Source of the DNA: Candidatus Darwinimomas equi
Lineage (GTDB): Bacteria; Bacillota; Clostridia; Lachnospirales; Lachnospiraceae
Assembly (NCBI GenBank): GCA_018066045.1
Contig: JAGHSD010000109.1
Coordinates: forward strand, 1 to 34,816
Direction: 5' to 3'
Length of the DNA: 34,816 bases
Every line of letters begins with the position of its first letter. The stretch's first letter is position 1. The notes beneath the pieces are model-generated. The model was not told the DNA's origin. It ran no database searches and saw only the letters and a program-made list of their open reading frames with translations. Positions 8,847 through 18,300 of this stretch are shown here, one piece after another. Both the position numbers and the translations under genes were made by a program.

Positions 8847-10110
8847 ATTCGACCTCCGTGATCTCGGCTCCGGCTTTACCGTCCGCGAATCTTACCGTTA
8901 TCTTCTGTCCTGTTCTGAGCTGTGATGCCCTGCTCAGATGGTTGTCCTCATCATCGCTGATCCATGCATAACCGGATGATATCTTGTCCAGCGGCGACAG
9001 GCCTTTAAGTCTTTCCGCCCGAACCGCCAGTGCATGTTTTCTGTCGGTCACATTTCCTCTCATGACCTGCGAGAGTTTCATGCGTGATTCCTCCGTGCGC
9101 GCCCTGAATGCGTTCAGCCGGTTTGACGGCGAAAGCATATTCAGAGAGTAACCGGCCTTTTCGGTTCTGTGTCTCAGCCTTTCTATGCTGTCCTCCATGG
9201 CATTCCTGAGCATTTCCTCTTTTCTGTCAAGAACGCTTTCCCGCGTCCATGAGATGAGTCCCAGTACAGCTCTGTTCAGGCGTTCTTTTCTCGCATCAAG
9301 AGAATCAAGAAACTCCTCCATATCTTCCGTTGCGATTTCCGCTGCCGCACTCGGCGTAGGCGCCCTCATGTCTGCCGCGAAATCCGCAATCGTAAAATCC
9401 GTTTCATGTCCCACCGCACTTATGACCGGAGTCCTGCAGTTGAAGATAGCCCGGGCAACTTCCTCTTCGTTAAATGCCCACAGATCCTCAAGGCTTCCTC
9501 CGCCTCTGCCTGCGATAATCACATCTACTCCGTAATCGTCAAGCATCTTTATGCTGCGTACTATGCTCTGTGCCGCTCCCTGTCCCTGTACCTTGGTCGG
9601 TGCAAACACGAGCTGTATGTACGGGTTTCTTCGTGTGGTGACATTGATGATGTCGTGAAGTGCCGCTCCTGTGGAAGCCGTGGCGATACCGATGGTCTTC
9701 GGATGCTTAGGTATCTCCTTCTTGTATTCAGGGGCAAACATGCCCATATCTTCAAGCTTTTCCTTCAGCTTCAGGAATTTCTCCCAGAGATCTCCCTTTC
9801 CCGCAAGTTCGATCCTGCCTGCATAGATCTGATAGCTTCCTCCGCGCTCGTATACTTCGATACTTCCCGTAACGACTACTTTCTGTCCGTCTTTCAAAGT
9901 GAAGGAGAGACCGCTCCTGCGGCCTGCAAACATAATAGCCGAAAGCGTCCCTCCGGAATCCTTCAATGTGAAATATATATGTCCGCTTGAATGATATTTG
10001 CAGTTGCTCACCTCACCCTGAACGCTTATGCGGTTCAGAGCGCTGTCTTTCGCGAACATGTTTTTGATGTACGAATTAACTTGTGTTACAGAATAAATGT
10101 TTTCTGACAT
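8839..10110 (-). CDS. xseA: Exodeoxyribonuclease VII large subunit
   Basis: A 423-residue catalytic subunit. The N-terminal OB fold (about residues 1-100) has VTQVNSYIKNMF, ISVQGEVSNCKYHSSGHIYF and LKDSGGTLSAIMF. The central catalytic domain shows KTIGIATASTGAALHDI, DVIIAGRGGGSLEDLWAFN and PVISAVGHETDFTIADFAAD, followed by RAPTPSAAAE, all family hallmarks. The rest is a charged helical region that in relatives forms the long coiled coil, then the short GYAWISD tail. The start is the ATG at 10110 with a GGTGG ribosome site. It lies between nusB and xseB in one operon. Confidence 0.95.
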   Translation of the reverse strand: MSENIYSVTQVNSYIKNMFAKDSALNRISVQGEVSNCKYHSSGHIYFTLKDSGGTLSAIMFAGRRSGLSFTLKDGQKVVVTGSIEVYERGGSYQIYAGRIELAGKGDLWEKFLKLKEKLEDMGMFAPEYKKEIPKHPKTIGIATASTGAALHDIINVTTRRNPYIQLVFAPTKVQGQGAAQSIVRSIKMLDDYGVDVIIAGRGGGSLEDLWAFNEEEVARAIFNCRTPVISAVGHETDFTIADFAADMRAPTPSAAAEIATEDMEEFLDSLDARKERLNRAVLGLISWTRESVLDRKEEMLRNAMEDSIERLRHRTEKAGYSLNMLSPSNRLNAFRARTEESRMKLSQVMRGNVTDRKHALAVRAERLKGLSPLDKISSGYAWISDDEDNHLSRASQLRTGQKITVRFADGKAGAEITEVEYE

Positions 10111-10146
10111 GGTCCACCAGTTTTATTGCCGGTTCAGCGTGAAAGC

Positions 10147-10608
10147 TCAGCCGGCTGACTTATCATCCACCAGTTTTGCAAGCACGCCGTTAATGAATGC
10201 CGGTGACTCATTGCCTCCGAATTTCTTGGCCACTTCAACAGCCTCATTGATGGCGACTTTCGCGGGGATGTTCTCGTCGTATTTCATCTCATATACGGCA
10301 AGTCTCAGAATCGTAAGCTCGACCCTTCCTATTCTCTTAAGCTTCCATCCTTCCGTAGCGGCAGAGAGCATCCCGTCTATCTCCGGTATCTTTGAAATGA
10401 TGGCATCAACACGTTCGCCAAGCTCCTTCTGTTCCTCTTCGGAAAGCTCAACGGCGTGAATGATTTCCGTATTTCCGTCTTCGTCCGTATCATCCTCGGA
10501 AGGCTGATCAAAATATCTGCCGATCTGTTCATCCGCTTCGTCTGCAGGATAAAAATCTGCACAAAAGAGCATCTTAAAACAGTGCTCTCTTAAAGCACGT
10601 CGTGTCAT
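10147..10608 (-). CDS. nusB: Transcription antitermination factor NusB
   Basis: A 153-residue all-helical RNA-binding protein that works with NusE (S10) at boxA of rRNA operons. The N-terminal RRALREHCFKMLFCADF matches the family. An acidic insertion (SEDDTDEDGNTE) sits between helices. The C-terminal RVELTILRLAVYEM, IPAKVAINEAVEVAKKFG and PAFINGVLAKLV motifs are diagnostic. It is the first gene of the long minus-strand run, with its own promoter (10660-10688), a leader hairpin (10634-10652) and an AGGGGGAG ribosome site. Nothing looks damaged. Confidence 0.95.
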   Translation of the reverse strand: MTRRALREHCFKMLFCADFYPADEADEQIGRYFDQPSEDDTDEDGNTEIIHAVELSEEEQKELGERVDAIISKIPEIDGMLSAATEGWKLKRIGRVELTILRLAVYEMKYDENIPAKVAINEAVEVAKKFGGNESPAFINGVLAKLVDDKSAG

Positions 10609-10633
10609 AATCTCCCCCTAATCAATTCACGTA

Positions 10634-10652
10634 TATTCGCGTCCTGCGAATA
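10634..10652 (-). other. Perfect 7-bp hairpin at the 5' end of the nusB transcript
   Basis: TATTCGC and GCGAATA pair perfectly around a 5-nt loop. Placing +1 about 7 nt after the predicted -10 box puts transcription start at about 10653, so the hairpin would be the first thing in the mRNA. It has no following T tract, so it is not a terminator. It could stabilise the messenger or overlap an operator. Confidence 0.6.
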
Positions 10653-10659
10653 CCCGTTA

Positions 10660-10688
10660 AGTATACAACATTTCAGGCATATTTCCAA
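10660..10688 (-). promoter_or_regulatory. Sigma-A-type promoter for the nusB operon
   Basis: On the minus strand TTGGAA (10688-10683) is separated by exactly 17 nt from TATACT (10665-10660). Each hexamer fits the sigma-A consensus at 4-5 positions. The spacing to the nusB start leaves a leader of about 45 nt. No other candidate of this quality lies in the 10609-10807 gap, which otherwise holds the leader hairpin and the oppositely directed glycosyltransferase promoter. Confidence 0.65.
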
Positions 10689-10751
10689 CTTTTCCGGGGA
10701 TAAAAAACAGAGAATAATGCGAATAAATCCGCGCTTGGCCCGTCGCTTCTA

Positions 10752-10760
10752 TGCTATAAT
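10752..10760 (+). promoter_or_regulatory. Extended -10 promoter element for the glycosyltransferase gene
   Basis: TGCTATAAT is a perfect extended -10 (TGn plus TATAAT). A TTGGCC at 10735-10740 could serve as -35, but the 14-nt spacing is too short, so recognition would rest on the extended element. The start codon is at 10808, giving a leader of about 40 nt. Confidence 0.5.
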
Positions 10761-10807
10761 CAGTATGTATTGTTTACACATGATTATCTCTTTCTGCGGA
10801 GTGAACT

Positions 10808-11719
10808 ATGCCAAAAGTTACCGTACTTTTATCAACATATAACGGTGAAAAATATATATCGGAACAGTTAGACAGCTTGCTTGCGCAGCAGGAAGCTGAT
10901 GTCCGGGTGCTTATACGTGATGACAGTTCCACGGACGGCACCTGCCGCATCATAGAAAGCTTCAGAGCAGCTCATCCCGGCCGCATTGCTGTGATGTCCG
11001 GTTCTCACAAAGGTTTCTCCGGAAGCTTTTTTTCTCTTGTCCGTGAAGCTGCTTCCTCTGATGATTCTGATTATTACGCATTCTGCGATCAGGATGACGT
11101 CTGGGTCCCCGACAGGTTACAGGCCGCAATCAGTATGATTGACAGTGATTCTCCCGTTCCGGAAATGTATTTTTCCAATGCGACTCTGACAGACAGTAAG
11201 CTTAAACCGGTCCGGTCCCTGTATGATAATTTCAGTTTTCCTCCTCTTAAGTCCATGAGGCTGACTGATAATCCGGCGGCCGGATGTACTATCGTATTCA
11301 ATAAAAAAGCCAGAGACTGTTTCGTTCTGGCTGATGAAAATAAAATCGTATATCATGATTTCTGGATGTATCTGATCTGTTCCTATCTCGGCAGGGTCGT
11401 CTATGACGACAGGTGCGGCGTGCTGTACCGTCAGCATGAGGATAATGTAATGGGCCGTCTGGATAAGAAAAAAGTGTGGATAAACCGTGCGAAAAAAATG
11501 AAACACCGGCTTCATCTGCGTGAATATTCCGCATCAGAGCTGTCGCGCCTGTTCAGCGATAAGATTGATCCGTCCGAAACGGAGAACATTAATATCATGG
11601 CCGGTTACAGACAGAATCTGTCCACAAGAATGCGTCTTCTTTTTCACCGGGAAATCGTGGCGCCTTCAGCGGATAAAAATTTCTGGTTCAAGCTTCAGGT
11701 CATACTCGGAAGCGCCTGA
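10808..11719 (+). CDS. Family 2 glycosyltransferase (rhamnosyltransferase-like)
   Basis: A 303-residue GT-A fold transferase. The N-terminus has VTVLLSTYNGEKYI, the nucleotide-binding RDDSSTDGT at residues 37-45 and the metal-binding CDQDDVW at 93-99, a variant typical of rhamnosyl- and related transferases of cell-surface polysaccharides. A later VYHDFWMYLICS segment and the YRQHEDNVMG motif also fit that subfamily. No membrane span is evident, so it probably works at the cytoplasmic face. A GGAG site precedes the ATG. It is a single plus-strand gene between two minus-strand operons, with no other polysaccharide genes nearby, so donor and acceptor cannot be named. The closest alternative is a generic GT2 teichoic or capsule transferase. 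Confidence 0.85.
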   Translation: MPKVTVLLSTYNGEKYISEQLDSLLAQQEADVRVLIRDDSSTDGTCRIIESFRAAHPGRIAVMSGSHKGFSGSFFSLVREAASSDDSDYYAFCDQDDVWVPDRLQAAISMIDSDSPVPEMYFSNATLTDSKLKPVRSLYDNFSFPPLKSMRLTDNPAAGCTIVFNKKARDCFVLADENKIVYHDFWMYLICSYLGRVVYDDRCGVLYRQHEDNVMGRLDKKKVWINRAKKMKHRLHLREYSASELSRLFSDKIDPSETENINIMAGYRQNLSTRMRLLFHREIVAPSADKNFWFKLQVILGSA

Positions 11720-11723
11720 CCTG

Positions 11724-11774
11724 TCTTAAGGTTCGATCCGCCTTAAAGCCTGATTTACCTTAAAGCCCGATGGC
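11724..11774. repeat. Three imperfect 17-bp direct repeats in the glycosyltransferase/addA gap
   Basis: Units begin at 11724, 11741 and 11758. Units 2 and 3 share 13 of 14 leading bases (CCTTAAAGCC[T/C]GAT); unit 1 is more diverged (TCTTAAGGTTCGAT). The last unit includes the addA stop codon. TTAAGG of unit 1 can pair with CCTTAA of unit 2, but no T tract follows, so a classical terminator is not evident between these convergent genes. Confidence 0.6.
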
Positions 11775-14700
11775 TTTCCCGAGTGCGAACGACCAGATGA
11801 TCTTTCGGGTCACACGGCAGCTGCGCATCTTCTCAAGTGCTATGACATAATAATGCAGCTGACCTTCATATCTGTCGATCAGTTCCTGCTCATCCGATAC
11901 TCTGTCGGTCTTATAATCAACCAGTATGCATTCTCTGCCGTCTTCGGACATAACGAACGCATCTATGATACCCTGCACAAGTACAGGCTCATCCGAATCG
12001 GCAGCGCCGATCTCTCCTGCCGGTATTCCCATGATGAAACGGCATTCCCTGAAGAGCCTTCCGTCCCGCTGTGCATCTCTGAACATCTTTCCGAAATCCG
12101 ATTCAATAAATTTTCTGATATCGTCAGGTCTTACATCTTCCGGAAGGTTCTTCAGTGCGGTCTCCGGATCGGTATAATCAAGCTTCTCCATAACGGAATG
12201 ATACAGCGTTCCCCGCTGTGCTCCTCCAAAGTCACCTGAAAACATATCTTTCTGCGCACCGGATTCTCCCTGTCCGTCCGTTCCGTTTTTCTCACTGAAC
12301 ATAGCTTCCCCGACAGCATATTCTCCGGTAATCTCATCTTCTTTCAGCTTGTCTGCCATCCACTGTCTCTTCAGTTCCGATATCGATATCTTGTTTCTGA
12401 GACTTACATCGCTCTGATACGGATAGCTGAAATCAAACAGTGCGGAATACTTCTCCTGTCTGTCCGCATCCACGGTCACCGTATCAAGATGTTCTCTGAT
12501 TTTTTCAAGCGACTCATCGCCGGCTCTTCCGGTCACTTCTTCCGTGTCGTATATCGTGTATCTGTAATTCACGCCTGACTTTCTGATCCAGTAAAGATAC
12601 CCGCTGTCATTCTTTATATCGGATATGCCCGGCACAGTCTGAGATGCGGCAATGCCGTCATACTCCGTCACGAATTTATCTTCATCTTTCACCGCACCCG
12701 CAATAAACAGTTTCTCTTTCGCACGCGTCATCGCAACGTACAGTATCCTGAGTTCTTCTCCTACGGTGTCATTGCGCAGCTTGAGTCTTAAAGCCATCTG
12801 CTTTAATGTCTTCTGTCTGAATCTCTCTTTCACATCCGTGTACGGACAGGCGATACCCAAATCATCATCTATAAGCAGCGGCTGATTGCTGTCCATCTGA
12901 TTCAGTTTCTTGTCACAGGCAGCCAGGAAAACTACAGGAAATTCAAGGCCTTTGGACTTGTGTATGCTCATGATTCGCACCGCGTTATCATTTTCTCCGG
13001 ATATGGATGCCTCTCCGAAATCGGCATCATAAGTCTTCAGATTATCGATGTATCTGATGAAATTGAAGAGACCTCTGTATCCGGTCTGCGCATACTCCGC
13101 CGCCATCTGACGAAGCTTGTCCAAATTGGCTCTGCGCACTTTTCCCGCCGGAAGACTCATGGCATATTCATAGTATCCGGTCTCGTCATATATCTTAGTG
13201 ATAAGATCTTCGATGCCGGTATATCTGCTCATATCGCGGTACCGCTTAAGCATAGCGCAGGCACGCTCATACTTGTATCTTCCTATGTCACTGAGCATGT
13301 CGGGCTGCTTCCTGAGTACCACCAATTCATCATCCGTCATTCCTATGACCGGAGAACGAAGGAATGCGGTATATGCGATATCCTTCTTAGGATTATCAAC
13401 GGCCGTCAGCATGGCCGTCATGGTCCTGATCTCCAGTGAATCAAAGTAGCCTTTGTTTGTCTCGCAGTGTGCCGGAATTCCCGCGTTCAGCAGAGTATTA
13501 AGATATGCCTCTCCGCTGACATTTGCCGATCTTAAAAGTATCACAATATCAGACAGCCTGACTTGTCTGTATTCCCTGCCGTTCCATATCTTCATTCCGT
13601 TTTCCGGATCGGTAAGTTCTCTTATCTTCGAAGCTATCATTCTTGCTTCCGCTGCCCGCGCGCTGTCTTCCGCATCAAGGCTTCCGACATTGACAAGGAG
13701 CAGTTCTATATGCGAATCGCATGCATTGTCTCTTTCCTCTTCGGGCGTTCCGAATCGCGCACCCGGATTGAGTTCTGCTTCCGGAGTATAATCTATCCCT
13801 CCCAGTTCACGGTGCATCAGCACCCTGAACAGTCTGTTTATGTCCTCAAGCAGATCCGGCCTGCTTCGGAAATTCATGGACAGATTGATAAGCGTATCGC
13901 TTGACGGGTCGGCCTCCGTGACAGGTATGAAAGTTCTGTACTTATCCATGAATATCTCAGGTCTTGCCTGACGGAACTTGTATATCGACTGTTTGACATC
14001 ACCGACCATGAATACCTGACCCGCATCGAGTCTTCTCACTATCTCCTCCTGCAGATAATTGGTATCCTGATATTCGTCCACACAGATCTCTCTGAATCTT
14101 TCCCTGTACTCATCTGTCAGCTTAAGGACCTTGAGCGCCATGTGTTCGACATCCCCGAAATCGACAACATTTTTCTCTCTCTTCTGCTGTGAATACCTGC
14201 GGTCAAATTCACGGGCAAGGCCGATGCCTGTCCTGATAAACGGCTCTGTCAGTCTGTATTCGTCCTCTATCATCGAGATGTCTTCTCTTGAATAATTCTT
14301 TTTCCAGCTTTCTACCGTCTTCTTTATCTCTTCTCTTCCTGACTTAAGCGCATCTATCTTAAGCCGGTCCGTGCCGGTTTTGTTTCTTCCGAGCCTCTTG
14401 AATTCAAATGTCTGCAGAGCTTCGTTCAGTTCTCTGAAATCTTCTGCCCGGGCCAGCTGTTCCAGTTTTTCTATATCCGAGCTGATCGCATCCGCATATC
14501 CCGAAGGTCCGTTGTCGCTCATGCATACTGCAAGGAGTTTTTCCGCTGACGGGATTACTGATTCAGCCAGACCTGTTATCACGCCGTGCACGTATGATGC
14601 AGTCTTATCAATGCATCGGTCTTCCTCATGCTCGCTGTACCATACTTCGGGATCCGGCGTTACCTGCGCAAATCTGTATATCTGCAGTATCTTCTCTTCA

Positions 14701-15239
14701 ATTCCGTTCCCTGCATTTCCCTGTCCGAATGCATCGATAAATGCTATGAAATCGTCTTCTGCTTTTTCGTAACAGTCTTCAAGCATGGATTCCATAACGT
14801 CGGCCTGCATCAGTTTGAGTTCCGTTTCTTCCGCTACTCTGAAATTCGGATCGATTTCAAGCTCATCCGTATGATCCCGCACAACATTCATGCAGAAGCT
14901 GTCTATAGTCTGAATGCATGCGCTGTCCATGATTGCGATCTGTGATTTGAGGCGCCTTAAGAGTCCGTCATCTTCTTTTCTGTCTTTTCTGATGGCTGCA
15001 TATGTTTCTTCAAGTCTGCGGCGTATACGGTCTTTCATCTCCGATGCAGCCGCGCGCGTAAAAGTAATCACAAGGAAACGGTCCACATCGACCGGATCTT
15101 CGGGATCCAGTATTCTCCTGATGATACGTTCAACAAGAACAGCCGTCTTTCCGCTGCCGGCTGCCGCTGAAACAAGGAGACGTCTGTCATGCGTCTCGAT
15201 GGCTTTTAACTGTTCACTTGTCCATTTATTATCTGCCAT
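11760..15239 (-). CDS. addA: ATP-dependent helicase/nuclease subunit A (AddA)
   Basis: The motor and nuclease subunit of the AddAB complex that resects double-strand breaks up to Chi. It has 1159 residues, within the family range. The UvrD-like helicase begins with WTSEQLKAIE and Walker A AAAGSGKT (25-32); CVDEYQDTNYLQ is the motif II DExx box, and VGDVKQSIYKFRQARPEIF, SMNFRS, VRIMSIHKSKGLEFPVVF and LYVAMTRAKEKLFIAGA are the later helicase motifs. The C-terminal RecB-like nuclease shows RGTLYHSVMEKLDY, LVDYKTDRV near 1108 and a GQLHYYVIAL motif. The ATG lies inside the 3' end of the ancestral addB frame, with no good ribosome site just upstream, which suggests translational coupling to addB. 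All catalytic motifs look intact. Confidence 0.95.
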   Translation of the reverse strand: MADNKWTSEQLKAIETHDRRLLVSAAAGSGKTAVLVERIIRRILDPEDPVDVDRFLVITFTRAAASEMKDRIRRRLEETYAAIRKDRKEDDGLLRRLKSQIAIMDSACIQTIDSFCMNVVRDHTDELEIDPNFRVAEETELKLMQADVMESMLEDCYEKAEDDFIAFIDAFGQGNAGNGIEEKILQIYRFAQVTPDPEVWYSEHEEDRCIDKTASYVHGVITGLAESVIPSAEKLLAVCMSDNGPSGYADAISSDIEKLEQLARAEDFRELNEALQTFEFKRLGRNKTGTDRLKIDALKSGREEIKKTVESWKKNYSREDISMIEDEYRLTEPFIRTGIGLAREFDRRYSQQKREKNVVDFGDVEHMALKVLKLTDEYRERFREICVDEYQDTNYLQEEIVRRLDAGQVFMVGDVKQSIYKFRQARPEIFMDKYRTFIPVTEADPSSDTLINLSMNFRSRPDLLEDINRLFRVLMHRELGGIDYTPEAELNPGARFGTPEEERDNACDSHIELLLVNVGSLDAEDSARAAEARMIASKIRELTDPENGMKIWNGREYRQVRLSDIVILLRSANVSGEAYLNTLLNAGIPAHCETNKGYFDSLEIRTMTAMLTAVDNPKKDIAYTAFLRSPVIGMTDDELVVLRKQPDMLSDIGRYKYERACAMLKRYRDMSRYTGIEDLITKIYDETGYYEYAMSLPAGKVRRANLDKLRQMAAEYAQTGYRGLFNFIRYIDNLKTYDADFGEASISGENDNAVRIMSIHKSKGLEFPVVFLAACDKKLNQMDSNQPLLIDDDLGIACPYTDVKERFRQKTLKQMALRLKLRNDTVGEELRILYVAMTRAKEKLFIAGAVKDEDKFVTEYDGIAASQTVPGISDIKNDSGYLYWIRKSGVNYRYTIYDTEEVTGRAGDESLEKIREHLDTVTVDADRQEKYSALFDFSYPYQSDVSLRNKISISELKRQWMADKLKEDEITGEYAVGEAMFSEKNGTDGQGESGAQKDMFSGDFGGAQRGTLYHSVMEKLDYTDPETALKNLPEDVRPDDIRKFIESDFGKMFRDAQRDGRLFRECRFIMGIPAGEIGAADSDEPVLVQGIIDAFVMSEDGRECILVDYKTDRVSDEQELIDRYEGQLHYYVIALEKMRSCRVTRKIIWSFALGKAIGL

Positions 15240-15385
15240 GCCGTATCTTTGTCGTACTTCTTCTCGATATTGTAGCCGAACCCTTCTATCCTGCGGTCAA
15301 ATCCGCACACTGCCCTGTACCTGCAGTAACTGCAGCTCACGTGTTCCTGATCCTTATACGAAGGCCTGATGCTTATGTCGCCTCA
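15206..15385 (-). pseudogene. addB: AddB C-terminal Fe-S segment cut off by an in-frame TGA
   Basis: Reading on in the addB frame past TGA (15385-15383) gives 58 more codons to a TAA at 15208-15206. They begin GDISIRPSYKDQ and contain CSYCRYRAVCGFD, the conserved CX2CX5C iron-sulfur motif at the end of AddB proteins. Counting the TGA as codon 1020, the cysteines are 1037, 1040 and 1046, and Cys755 in AACPFSFF is the fourth ligand. The spacing equals that known in Bacillus AddB (C801, C1121, C1124, C1130). The segment shows no other frame disruption and overlaps the addA start by 34 nt. It could be a recent nonsense mutation, a base-call error or a recoded stop. Confidence 0.85.
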
Positions 15386-18300
15386 CGCTATCATTTTCCC
15401 CATTCCTTCTGCTTTTCCCTCAATGTACGGAATGAGTTCTTCTATTCTTTCACGGTCTTTTATTCCCGCGAATTTCATCTCATCTCTGAGGCCGTCTTCG
15501 ACAGTCTTGTTTTTGCTGAGCTTGTCCCTGTCTATTATCGGGTCGTGGAGGGTGTAATAAAACATCTCTTCCGGGAGTATCCTGCGGCCTTTGAACCTTG
15601 ACTGCAGCAGCTCGGCCACAGCTGCCATGTAAAGGGTTATCTGCAGATCTTTTCCGTTCACCACGTCACTGATGTCCCAGGTCTTCCTGCCGGACTTGTA
15701 GTCGATAACTCTGACGGCCACTTCTCCTTCTCTCTCAAGGATATCGGTTCTGTCAACAATGCCCGAAAGCTCCATGCGTTTTCCGCCGCCAAGATCGTAG
15801 GTCGATGATGAGAGTCCGTCTTCTTTTCCGAATCCCCACTCGAATTTATAGGGCACGAATCCGTCGTTCATGTTCATGATGAGTCCCCAGAGAGAGCGGG
15901 CTACGACACGCTCGACGCGTTTTACTATATATTCGTTGCGCGCGGTGTCCGAATATTTCGATGATTCGTCATCCAGTATCGCCTGTTCTATGCATCTGTG
16001 AACCATGGCTGCACGCGATTCGTCGTCCGCGCGCGTCAGGTCGATTCTCAGCTTCTGTGCCTGCGAGAAGATCTTCTCCAGTGCCGCATGTGCGATGTTT
16101 CCGATATCCAGCGCACGGAAAGTGAACTCTTCCGGTTCTGTCAGTTTCAGTCCGTAGGTTGCAAAGAAGCTGAACGGGCACGCCGCGTATTTTTCAAGCT
16201 TGCTTATCGTTCCCTGCAGTCTGTCACCGTACATGAGGTCGATGCTCGCGCTGTCAAGTCTGACCGGTCTGTATGAGTACAGTGCCGCCGACGTGATAAG
16301 CCCGATCCGTTCTCTCGTCTCTTCATCCCGTGCCAGATATGCGTACAGACTGTCAAAGTCTTCATCCGCCTGTTCTATGCCGTCCGTCCTTATGTCTCTG
16401 AGCTTCTCGCCGGTTTTTCTCAGTGCGGCATTGATATCATAAAGTTCTGCGGAATCCTCCGCTTCTTCGATATTCAGATTGTCATACAGTCCCGCAAGAT
16501 GCCCGATGATGTAGGACGGCTGAAGCTCGCTGCCTTTCAGGTCCAGTCCCGCGTACGTAACGATCAGTTTCTCTGACGGCTTGGTCAGCAGTCTGTATAA
16601 ATAGTATCTCTGTATCAGCAGGTCTTCCCTGACCGTCGGTGAGAGCTCGAATCCGGCAGACTTGAGTTTTTCCTTTTCCGCATCCGTGATTACATTTCCT
16701 CTTGAGAGGACTTTCGGTATGCTGCCGTCATTGGCTCCGATCACATACAGTATTTTTATTCCGTCCAGTCTGGATCTTGTTATATCTCCTATCGTTATGC
16801 GGTCTGTTCCCGACGGAATCATGCCAAGCCTGATCTGCGCCGCTCCTGCCGAGAATATCTCGCAGAATTCGGTTCCGCTGAGTTTCTCTCCGTCAAGCAG
16901 CGATTCCATGTTTTCAAGGAGTCCTCTGATGCGCGCGTACACTTCGGAATACTCCCGTGCATGCACGGTATCTCCCGCACTCTCAAAGCTCTGTTTCAGG
17001 CGTTCAAGTTTCGTGCCGACATCGTTTGCCTGCATGAGGTCCGACGCGGCCTTTACTATGTCGGATACCGGCACCTGTCTGTCTCCCGAAAGAAGTTTTC
17101 TCATGTCTTCAAGCGGGGCAAGTATACTGTCCCTGAACGCATTCAGTGCCTCCCTGTCGGTATCATTAAGATCATCCGGCATGTAGTCCCACGGCGAACT
17201 CATCCGTTTATATCCGCGTCTCCCGCATTCATACATATAGATGTCCATGATATCTGTCATCTCTTCGTCGTCACTTGCCAGTCCGGTCTTCAGATATCTC
17301 ATCACGCTCTCATATGAATAGTCTGAATGAATTATATCGAATGCCGCCTCCAGCATGGCAGCAAGCGGATTGCCGCAGATGTCTATCGATTCGTCAACAT
17401 AATAAGGTATTCCCGCAAGATCCATCCCGTGATCAAGTATGCTTTTGTATCTGTTGATATCGGAACATACCACCGCTATATCCCTGTAGCGAAAGCCGAG
17501 AGTTTTCACCTGCCTCTGTATGTCGTTTATGATAAATGCTGACTCTTCCGCCGTGTTAAGCGCGTGCACCAGCCTTACGTTATCATTTTCCACATGTCCT
17601 TTTATACCGTCATATCTGAGAAGATGTTTCTCAAGGAAGCTGTCTGTACTGAGCACGATGTCCTGTCCGTGACTTATTCCGTTTCTGGATGCCGTATCGA
17701 TGATCCGGTTTATCATCCCGCGGCTCATGTCGAAAAGATCGCTGTCCCTGTCGTCTCCGATGCTGACCGTGATAACCACTTCTCTCGCGCAGCTTAAAAA
17801 GCTCTCGACGATTCTGTACTGTACCGGTGTGAATCCGGTGAAGCCGTCAAGTACGATGTATGCATCCTTTATCAGCCCTGATCTGTGGACGTTCCGCGCA
17901 AGTATGTCCGGAATCTCTTCCGGAGTTACATACCGGTTTCTGATGGCATCCGTGAATGCGGCGTAAATCACAGCCAGATCATGCATCTTGTTCTGAAGGC
18001 GTCTGTCCTGTTCCGGCATGTTCTTCTTTATATCCTCCGGAGTGATTCCGTAAAGGCAGAGTTCGGATATCATCGATTTCAGGTTGTCAACGAATCCCGG
18101 GCTGCTGAATCTGCGGCCCCATACCTTCAGCTCGTCTTCATGTGCGGCTCCGGTCTTTCTGAGTATCATGGCCTTGGAAATGTCGTCAAGCACATCGGGA
18201 TTCACTATTCCGAGTTCCTCGAATACCATATATGCCAGGCGGCTGAAACTGAGCACGTCAATGCTGCCGGTCGCATGATTCGGATGCAGGCGGATCAGTT

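Noticed and set aside
15340..15390. Selenocysteine insertion at the addB TGA
   Set aside because: The bases just after the TGA can form only a weak AGGC/GCCT pairing, not a convincing bacterial SECIS, and AddB has no known selenoprotein form. Kept only as a low-probability alternative.
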